DNA of 64,000 nt from Algoriphagus chordae (lineage in GTDB: Bacteria; Bacteroidota; Bacteroidia; Cytophagales; Cyclobacteriaceae). The stretch is taken from the NCBI RefSeq assembly GCF_003254055.1, contig NZ_QKZT01000005.1, forward strand, positions 206,829 through 270,828, in the 5' to 3' direction. Made by a program: the position numbers and the translations under genes. The notes beneath the pieces are model-generated. The model saw only the letters and a program-made list of their open reading frames with translations. It did no database searches and was not told the origin of the DNA. This document shows positions 58,012 through 64,000 of this stretch, piece by piece (the stretch's first letter is position 1; every line of letters starts with the position of its first letter).

Positions 58012-59322
58012 CTAAAGTCTAGCGTCCACTAATTCCTTACTCAAAACAGATTTCACATCAAAAACCACCTGAGAATCAGATTTTTTGATATCCCAGCTTT
58101 TAAATTCTTTGTGACCAACTGCGAGTATTATAGCAGAGTATTCTTCTAAGTTAGGCTTAGATACTCCAGAGCTAATATCTATACCGTATTCGTGCTTTAC
58201 CTCTGCAGCATCTGCCCAAGGATCATACACACATACATCTATATCAAAGGACTTAAGCTCAGCATAGATATCTATCACACGGGTATTCCGCACGTCAGGG
58301 CAATCTTCTTTAAAAGTAAAGCCTAAAATCAGAATTTTTGAGTCAATCACTTTCAGGTCCTTCCGCATCATATGCTTGATCACCTCAGTAGCTACATGTT
58401 TGCCCATGGAGTCATTGAGTCTGCGCCCAGCCAGAATTATCTCTGGATGATAACCTACTTCCTGAGCCTTTTGTGCCAAGTAGAATGGATCCACAGAGAT
58501 GCAATGTCCTCCAACTAGCCCCGGTTTGAATGGAAGAAAATTCCATTTGGTTCCTGCCGCTTCCAGTACATCCTGAGTATCAATATCCAAGAGATTGAAA
58601 ATCTTAGAGAGTTCATTCACAAAGGCAATATTGATATCCCGTTGAGAGTTCTCAATTACTTTAGCAGCTTCAGCAACTTTAATGCAGGATGCCTTATGAG
58701 TACCTGCAGTAATCACTGATTTGTACAATTGATCAACATATTCAGCTACCTCAGGAGTAGAGCCTGAAGTTACTTTTAGTATCTTAGTGACAGTATGTTC
58801 TTTATCTCCTGGATTGATACGCTCCGGGGAGTATCCAGCAAAAAAGTCCTCATTGTATTTCAAACCAGATATTTTTTCCAATACTGGAATACATTCCTCT
58901 TCTGTCACTCCTGGGTAAACGGTGGATTCATAGATTACAACATCTCCTTTTTTCAAAATCTTTGCTATCATCTCCGATGCCTTAAGCATAGGAGTTAGCA
59001 CTGGTCTATTGTGCTTATCTGTGGGTGTGGGTACAGTTACGATAAAAATGTTTGCAGATGTCACTGGAAGGATCGCATCTGTGATCAGCAATCCACTTTT
59101 ATTCTGATCCAGCTCAACTTCAGTACTCACCAATACCTTTTGCAAATCTTGATCGGCAACCTCTAAGGTTCTATCATGTCCCTTCTGAAGCTCATCTACC
59201 CTAGCAGCATTGATATCATAACCTACTGTCTTGTATTTTTCTGCAAATGCTGCTGCAAGAGGAAGGCCTACATAGCCTAAGCCTATAATGGCAATTTTAC
59301 TATTCTCTAAATTAATTAACAT
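58012..59322 (-). CDS. wbpA: UDP-N-acetylglucosamine 6-dehydrogenase (WbpA-type)
   Basis: The 436-aa nucleotide-sugar dehydrogenase has [20 protein letters not shown] at 10-29, [15 protein letters not shown], and catalytic C274 in [15 protein letters not shown]. It oxidises UDP-HexNAc at C6 to the uronic acid with two NAD. The TviB/WbpO class has similar sequence, so the sugar (Glc or Gal series) is set by context: WbpE, WbpD and WbpB follow. Confidence 0.92.
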   Translation of the reverse strand: MLINLENSKIAIIGLGYVGLPLAAAFAEKYKTVGYDINAARVDELQKGHDRTLEVADQDLQKVLVSTEVELDQNKSGLLITDAILPVTSANIFIVTVPTPTDKHNRPVLTPMLKASEMIAKILKKGDVVIYESTVYPGVTEEECIPVLEKISGLKYNEDFFAGYSPERINPGDKEHTVTKILKVTSGSTPEVAEYVDQLYKSVITAGTHKASCIKVAEAAKVIENSQRDINIAFVNELSKIFNLLDIDTQDVLEAAGTKWNFLPFKPGLVGGHCISVDPFYLAQKAQEVGYHPEIILAGRRLNDSMGKHVATEVIKHMMRKDLKVIDSKILILGFTFKEDCPDVRNTRVIDIYAELKSFDIDVCVYDPWADAAEVKHEYGIDISSGVSKPNLEEYSAIILAVGHKEFKSWDIKKSDSQVVFDVKSVLSKELVDARL

Positions 59323-59384
59323 ACTGATATATGTGATTATAAATTACAGGTAATACTTTCATGCATTAAACCCACAAATCAATT

Positions 59385-60542
59385 CTATTCTTCTTGTCTT
59401 AATACTTTATGCCCATGACTTACGAGATCCAAATCTCTATGGAAAAGTTTAATATCTGATGACATCATATCTTCTACCAAGCCAGCTAAATCATACTGTG
59501 GTGACCATCCCAGTTTTTCGTTTGATTTGGATGGATCTCCAATTAAGAGATCTACTTCAGTAGGACGGAAATAACGAGGATCCACCTTGACCAATACTTT
59601 ATCAAGAAGTGTTGAAGGCAGAAAAGTGGAAGGATTTGAAGATTTTCCACAAGCCTCTCTATATTTATTCTCATCTATTGAGTCGCATATACCTAACTCC
59701 TCTATTCCAGTTCCTTCCCAGCGGAGCTTAAAGCCTATATGGTCAAATGCCATAATGATAAAATCACGAACCTTAGTGGTGACACCAGTCGCAATCACAT
59801 AATCTTCCGCCTTCTCCTGCTGCAAAATGAGCCACATGGCCTTCACATAATCTTTGGCATGTCCCCAGTCTCGTTTAGCCTCTAAATTCCCCATGTAGAA
59901 TTCCGTCTGAAGACCTAATCCTATTTTAGAGACTGCTCTAGTGATTTTGCGTGTCACAAAAGTCTCCCCTCTTAATGGAGATTCATGATTGAACAAAATA
60001 CCATTACAAGCGAACATATTATATGCCTCCCTGTAATTTACTGTGATCCAATAACCATACAGTTTGGCTACTGCATAGGGTGATCTAGGATAAAATGGGG
60101 TAGTCTCAGATTGTGGAACTTCCTGAACAAGTCCATACAACTCGGAAGTTGAGGCTTGGTATATTTTCGTTTTCTTTTCAAAGCCAAGCAGTCTGACTGC
60201 CTCAAGGATTCTGAGAGGTCCTATACCATCAGCATTCGCTGTATATTCAGGCGTATCAAAAGAAACTTGGACATGTGACATGGCTGCCAAATTGTATATT
60301 TCATCCGGCTGACATTCTTGTATTATACGAGTCAGATTCATAGAATCTGTCATATCCCCATAATGCAATACAAGTTTAGGGTCATCCACTTGAGGATCTT
60401 CATATAAATGATCAATCCGATCAGTATTTAATAGGGACGACCTTCTTTTGATTCCATGAACTTTATAGCCTTTCTCTAATAAAAATTCAGCTAAATAAGC
60501 TCCATCTTGACCGGTAATACCTGTTATTAGCGCTGTTTTCAT
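59385..60542 (-). CDS. gmd: GDP-mannose 4,6-dehydratase
   Basis: The 385-aa extended SDR has [20 protein letters not shown] at 6-25, [19 protein letters not shown]156 and K160 in [10 protein letters not shown], and [20 protein letters not shown], all marks of Gmd. It forms GDP-4-keto-6-deoxymannose. With fcl and manC on either side, it makes GDP-L-fucose. It begins 78 bp after the fcl stop. Confidence 0.97.
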   Translation of the reverse strand: MKTALITGITGQDGAYLAEFLLEKGYKVHGIKRRSSLLNTDRIDHLYEDPQVDDPKLVLHYGDMTDSMNLTRIIQECQPDEIYNLAAMSHVQVSFDTPEYTANADGIGPLRILEAVRLLGFEKKTKIYQASTSELYGLVQEVPQSETTPFYPRSPYAVAKLYGYWITVNYREAYNMFACNGILFNHESPLRGETFVTRKITRAVSKIGLGLQTEFYMGNLEAKRDWGHAKDYVKAMWLILQQEKAEDYVIATGVTTKVRDFIIMAFDHIGFKLRWEGTGIEELGICDSIDENKYREACGKSSNPSTFLPSTLLDKVLVKVDPRYFRPTEVDLLIGDPSKSNEKLGWSPQYDLAGLVEDMMSSDIKLFHRDLDLVSHGHKVLRQEE

Positions 60543-60620
60543 TTGATTATTTTTATCACATTCATAAAAAAATTGAAATTATAAAAGTTATATGCCTTGA
60601 TGCAGTTGATATAAACCAAT

Positions 60621-61580
60621 CTAAATTTTAACCTCTTTAAAGCTCTGTTGGTTAGCTAAAAACCAGTCATATGTTTTTCTAATCCCTTCTTCTAAGCCTA
60701 TTTTAGCTTTCCATCCAGCATTTTCCATTTTTGAAACATCCATTAATTTTCTAGGTGTACCATCTGGTTTTATACTATTCCACTTAATTTCACCAGTATG
60801 ACCTACTATTCTTTGAATCATAATAGCTAACTCTTTGATTGTTAAATCATTACCTGTACCCACATTATATAGATTATCTGAAAATTGATTCTCCAAGGCA
60901 AACACAACTGCATCAGCTAGATCATCAACATACAGAAATTCTCTCAATGGAGATCCAGACCCCCATAGCTCTACGGGCTCACTGCTAGTCGCTCCTGCCA
61001 ATTTCGCTTTGTGAAACTTACGAATCATCGCAGGAAGCACATGTGAGGTTCTTAGATCAAAATTATCGTTTGGTCCATACAAATTTGTTGGCATTAAGGA
61101 AATGTAATCCTTACCATATTGTTTCCTTATTGCTTCACAAGCTTTTACACCAGCAATTTTTGCAATAGCATACCATTCGTTAGTAGGCTCTAATGCTCCT
61201 GTCAATAAATACTCCTCTTTTAATGGCTGTAAGGCTAATTTTGGATAGATACAAGATGATCCTAAAAAAATGAATTTTTGAACATCTGTTTTCAGAGAAT
61301 AATCAATCAGATTATTTTGAATCTGCATATTCTCCATCAAAAACTGATACGGATAATCATTATTAGCTAAAATACCCCCGACTCTTGCGGCAGCATCTAT
61401 TACAACATTTGGCCTCTCCTCTTTGAAAAATTTGGCAACATCCTCTTTCTTTCTTAGATCTAGCTCTTGCGAGGTCTTGCCTATTAAATTTCTGAACCCT
61501 TTAGATGCTAGAGCTCTCCATATCGCAGACCCCACCATTCCTCTATGGCCGGCAACGTATATTTTTGAGTCTATGTTCAC
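60621..61580 (-). CDS. fcl: GDP-L-fucose synthase
   Basis: The 319-aa SDR has IYVAGHRGMVGSAIWRALAS at 7-26, GSSCIYPKLA, Y137 and K141 (EWYAIAKIAG) and NLYGPNDNFDLRTSHVLPAM. It epimerises and reduces GDP-4-keto-6-deoxymannose to GDP-L-fucose with NADPH. It lies between manC and gmd on the minus strand. Confidence 0.97.
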   Translation of the reverse strand: MNIDSKIYVAGHRGMVGSAIWRALASKGFRNLIGKTSQELDLRKKEDVAKFFKEERPNVVIDAAARVGGILANNDYPYQFLMENMQIQNNLIDYSLKTDVQKFIFLGSSCIYPKLALQPLKEEYLLTGALEPTNEWYAIAKIAGVKACEAIRKQYGKDYISLMPTNLYGPNDNFDLRTSHVLPAMIRKFHKAKLAGATSSEPVELWGSGSPLREFLYVDDLADAVVFALENQFSDNLYNVGTGNDLTIKELAIMIQRIVGHTGEIKWNSIKPDGTPRKLMDVSKMENAGWKAKIGLEEGIRKTYDWFLANQQSFKEVKI

Positions 61581-61635
61581 TATATTTTATTCATGGGTAA
61601 CAATTCTAAAATGTAAAACTATTTCAGGTTGAATT

Positions 61636-62631
61636 TCAAACTAAACCTGGCTTCTCTCTCTCCAGCTGCTCAAACACTTTCTTTACATCCTGAGCGTTTT
61701 CTTTATTCAGAACAAGAACAGCATCACCTGTCTGAATAAGAATGGTGTTACTTAAGCCTACAAATTCTGTATGGAGACTTGATCCAATAACCATATTGCC
61801 ATTTGAATCAACAGCATATCCTTCCATTACAAAATGATCATATATAGACTCAAATGATCCCATATCAGACCATGCAAATTTGGAAGGAACAACTTTGATC
61901 CTCTTAGTTTTCTCCATTACAGCATAATCAACTGAAATTGAAGGAATTCGCATAGAGAGCTCAAAATCTAGCTTACCATCTTTTGCTTTGTCAATAGCAA
62001 ATTTAGAAGCTTCATATACTTCTGGTTCAAAACGCCTTAACTCCTCCAGATAAATTCCTGCTCTAAAGCAAAACATTCCTGAATTCCAGTAGAAATCACC
62101 ACTTTTCACATATGCTTCAGCTGATGCCAAGTTAGGCTTTTCTAAAAAACCTTTAACCTCTTCCCCATCTGATTCTATATAACCATAACCTGTTTCAGCC
62201 CTATTCGGCTTCAAACCGAAAGTGACTATATATCCTTCTTGCGCAAGCTGAGCAGCTCGATTTACAGCAATCTGATATTCATGGCCAGATTCTATCAAAT
62301 GATCTGATGGAGTTACAAATAAAATATCATCAGACTTAAGGGAGAAAGCTGCAAAAGCTATAGCAGCGGCTGTGTTTCTAGGACAAGCTTCAATTATCTC
62401 AGTGTATTTGACGATACCTGAAGATGAAAGGTCATTTCTCGAGAGTTCATAATTTTCACAATTACCAACAACCATAACTTGATCACAAAACCCAGTGTTT
62501 CTCTTCACCGTATGCTGAAACAGAGTATTCCCGTTAAAAATTGGCAGGTATTGCTTAGGCCGCGATTTCCTTGAAAGAGGCCAAAGCCTAGACCCAACTC
62601 CGCCTGAAAGAATAACATTAACGATTGCCAA
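61636..62631 (-). CDS. manC: Mannose-1-phosphate guanylyltransferase
   Basis: The 331-aa protein starts VNVILSGGVGSRLWPLSRKS, with RPKQYLPIFN next, and has DILFVTPSDHLIE, GYGYIESDGEEVKGFLEKP and MFCFRAGIYLEELRRF. It contains only the nucleotidyltransferase half; the C-terminal isomerase domain of bifunctional ManC is absent. It supplies GDP-mannose for gmd and fcl, and is the first gene after the promoter region at 62.93 kb. Confidence 0.95.
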   Translation of the reverse strand: MAIVNVILSGGVGSRLWPLSRKSRPKQYLPIFNGNTLFQHTVKRNTGFCDQVMVVGNCENYELSRNDLSSSGIVKYTEIIEACPRNTAAAIAFAAFSLKSDDILFVTPSDHLIESGHEYQIAVNRAAQLAQEGYIVTFGLKPNRAETGYGYIESDGEEVKGFLEKPNLASAEAYVKSGDFYWNSGMFCFRAGIYLEELRRFEPEVYEASKFAIDKAKDGKLDFELSMRIPSISVDYAVMEKTKRIKVVPSKFAWSDMGSFESIYDHFVMEGYAVDSNGNMVIGSSLHTEFVGLSNTILIQTGDAVLVLNKENAQDVKKVFEQLEREKPGLV

Positions 62632-62868
62632 GCCTACTGATTTTGAATACTTTGATTAGTATTTGTGAAAAAATATGATTTAAAGTATTCTAATTTATGA
62701 ATAATATGCTTCTTGTCCCAGTGCAGTACGTACAGCTTCGCCCTTTCAGTCCCATGGAAAGAAGATATTTGGAAACCTAAAAATTCCAATCATCCGCCAT
62801 TTCGGGCTTAGCTTAGTCGTTCAATCCCCAAAAAGGTCAGTTAAACCTCATTTACAGATTTTAAAATA

Positions 62869-62921
62869 AAAGGCTTCAATAGATGCCAAAATTAAAATTT
62901 TGCCCACTTTTTAAAGCCTTT
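62869..62921 (-). promoter_or_regulatory. Hairpin at the start of the polysaccharide operon leader
   Basis: On the minus strand AAAGGCTTTAA pairs with TTGAAGCCTTT (11 bp with one G-U pair), followed by a weak U-rich stretch. It begins about where transcription would start, so it may be a 5'-leader structure or attenuator. The remaining 62632-62868 shows no gene. Confidence 0.4.
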
Positions 62922-62928
62922 CGCGCTG

Positions 62929-62936
62929 CAAAGATA
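62929..62936 (-). promoter_or_regulatory. Candidate -7 box for the polysaccharide operon
   Basis: Minus-strand TATCTTTG fits TAnnTTTG, 298 bp before manC. Just upstream (62944-62960) is an inverted repeat GAGTA-N7-TACTC that could be a control site. Confidence 0.45.
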
Positions 62937-63239
62937 GGGAAGTGAGTAGTTTTTGTACTCATTTTAAATACTATTTTCTATCGGAAATTTTATATGTTGA
63001 AATCTGCATTTTGAATTGGCAGATTTAAACTTTGTTGAGATCTTGTATCAGGCTGATGACCAAGTTGTAATAATTCATTATGGTCAGAAACCGGATTTAT
63101 GGAGTTTGAGTTGCCATGGATAGAAATTCTGGAGACCATGGTACTAAACACGAATACAATCCCATCCCTCTGCACTTGCCAATCGCAAGCTCGTCGCGAA
63201 AGCTTTCGGGATATCCTCCCACCGCACCTTAAATATAAA

Positions 63240-63660
63240 CAATGCTACCAATTGATAACTATTTGTTAGGCTATATGGAATATGACCTGCTTAAGGTAGG
63301 ATATAGCTCGAGCCAGCGGCTCGTCTAAATTGTAGCCAGATATGGATTCATGAAGTACGAATGATGAAATACCTGGTAAATTAGAAATTATGACCATTGA
63401 CTCCTGGCAAGAAAGTCTGTGGAAAAAGAGACTGCTTGCAGGTGGATGCCGGTCTGCTTTGCCGGAAAAAACGGAAAACAGAGAAATCGTAAAACACCTA
63501 GTAGCTGTAAATTAATCTGAATGTCGAATGATTAATGATGTTGGGGCAATTGTTTAATAAACACACCTTTGATGAGCCCCTTTGAAGCCAATATCTACGT
63601 GATGCACAGGGTGACCATCCCTTCGGGAGGCAGGCCATCCTTTCGGGAGGTAGGTAACTT
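63240..63660. repeat. Diverged copy of the 38-40 kb repeat module
   Basis: The stretch 63305-63460 aligns with module 2 of the array at 38.5 kb in the same orientation, beginning with the same hairpin GAGCCAGCGGCTC and diverging by very roughly a fifth afterwards. A nearby short tandem (63617-63652, CCATCC-TTCGGGAGG twice) resembles a stretch at 39714-39740. Nothing that looks like a gene is seen in 62940-63778 apart from this. Confidence 0.75.
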
Positions 63661-63722
63661 GTGGGTTGATGATACAATTAAAACCTTCGAGGTTCTGAAA
63701 AGGATCTCAAAAGATTGGTAAT

Positions 63723-63756
63723 AAAAAAGAGTCCCAGAACATTCCGGGACTCTTTT
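63723..63756 (-). terminator. Terminator of the type IX cargo gene
   Basis: An 11-bp stem AAAAGAGTCCC/GGGACTCTTTT (63725-63735 and 63746-63756) is followed on the minus strand by TTATT, 22 bp past the stop. Confidence 0.88.
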
Positions 63757-63778
63757 GATATTTCTAATTAACTAATTT

Positions 63779-64000
63779 TCACTCTACTATCAAACGATGC
63801 ATTTGCGTAGCTCCTGATTCAGTGGTGGTAGTCACCAAGTAGACTCCAGCAGCTAGGTCGTCCACTTTAAGAGTGTACCTGTTACCATTTGCCACGATGC
63901 TTGGCTCGTACTTCTGGATTAATCGGCCTCGGATATCGAAGATCGCGATCTCCGCTATCTCAACAGATTCATCCGTTGGCTGAAGGTTCACAATAGAGCT
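63779..64000 (-). CDS. C-terminal part of a type IX secretion sorting-domain protein (partial)
   Basis: The frame enters from the right edge and gives 73 residues to the stop. EIAIFDIRGRLIQKYE, a YTLKVDDLAAGVYLV strand and the final MHRLIVE match the type A C-terminal sorting domain (T9SS), which directs proteins out through the Por/Gld system with removal of the domain. The catalytic or structural part of the protein is outside the window, so its role is unknown. Confidence 0.9.
   Translation of the reverse strand, partial: SSIVNLQPTDESVEIAEIAIFDIRGRLIQKYEPSIVANGNRYTLKVDDLAAGVYLVTTTTESGATQMHRLIVE

Noticed and set aside
62990..63175. 61-aa minus-strand ORF in the gap after the polysaccharide operon
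   Set aside because: No recognisable family, no promoter or ribosome site, and flanked by repeat-like non-coding sequence.

Overview
The window looks like chromosomal DNA of a Bacteroidota bacterium, most likely order Cytophagales (Cyclobacteriaceae/Algoriphagus-like). Supporting signs are two SusC/SusD pairs, a type IX secretion C-terminal sorting domain at the right edge, several TAnnTTTG-type -7 promoter boxes, weak Shine-Dalgarno use and moderately A+T-rich DNA. Genus placement is inference; no rRNA or tRNA gene was seen.

Left part (1-14.1 kb) is housekeeping and signalling: a truncated GH3-family gene, the PLP-homeostasis protein YggS, an NtrC-type regulator with a receiver protein, three small stress-type proteins (YtxH, CsbD, Lmo0937-like), a CHASE3 histidine kinase with a single-domain receiver and a receiver-PAS-kinase hybrid, a YdeI-like protein, the 5-oxoprolinase genes pxpABC, a DUF4301 protein and a THUMP-type rRNA methyltransferase.

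Middle part (14.2-38.3 kb) is a carbohydrate-use region: a double-DUF1080 lipoprotein and a Tat-exported Gfo/Idh/MocA oxidoreductase, two SusC/SusD pairs, a LacI-family regulator, and the glucuronate route uxaC, an SDR mannonate oxidoreductase and uxuA. After these come an acetyltransferase, a UDP-glucuronate decarboxylase, two exported sulfatases and a bicupin. Four near-identical 14-bp palindromes (consensus CGMAAWCGATTNCG) lie upstream of the DUF1080 gene, both susC genes, and between lacI and uxaC. This points to one LacI regulon linking outer-membrane uptake to hexuronate breakdown. No polysaccharide lyase or classical glycoside hydrolase is visible, so the target glycan is unknown; sulfated and uronic-acid-containing is a reasonable guess.

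Right part (40.2-62.9 kb) is an exopolysaccharide/O-antigen locus, nearly all on the minus strand. It appears to start from a promoter near 62.93 kb with a roughly 290-nt leader. It encodes GDP-L-fucose synthesis (manC, gmd, fcl), a WbpA/E/D/B set for UDP-GlcNAc(3NAc)A, and a LegB/LegC/PglD-like/PtmE-like set for a diacetamido-trideoxyhexose. Wzx, Wzy, several glycosyltransferases, an unusual membrane-anchor-less sugar transferase, a Wzi-like protein and a WecA-type initiating transferase complete it. A decayed second copy of the GT4 gene sits beside the intact one. The locus is flanked by related non-coding repeats: a roughly 515-bp-period array at 38.4-40.07 kb and a diverged copy near 63.3 kb in the same orientation. 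The window ends in the C-terminus of a type IX secreted protein.
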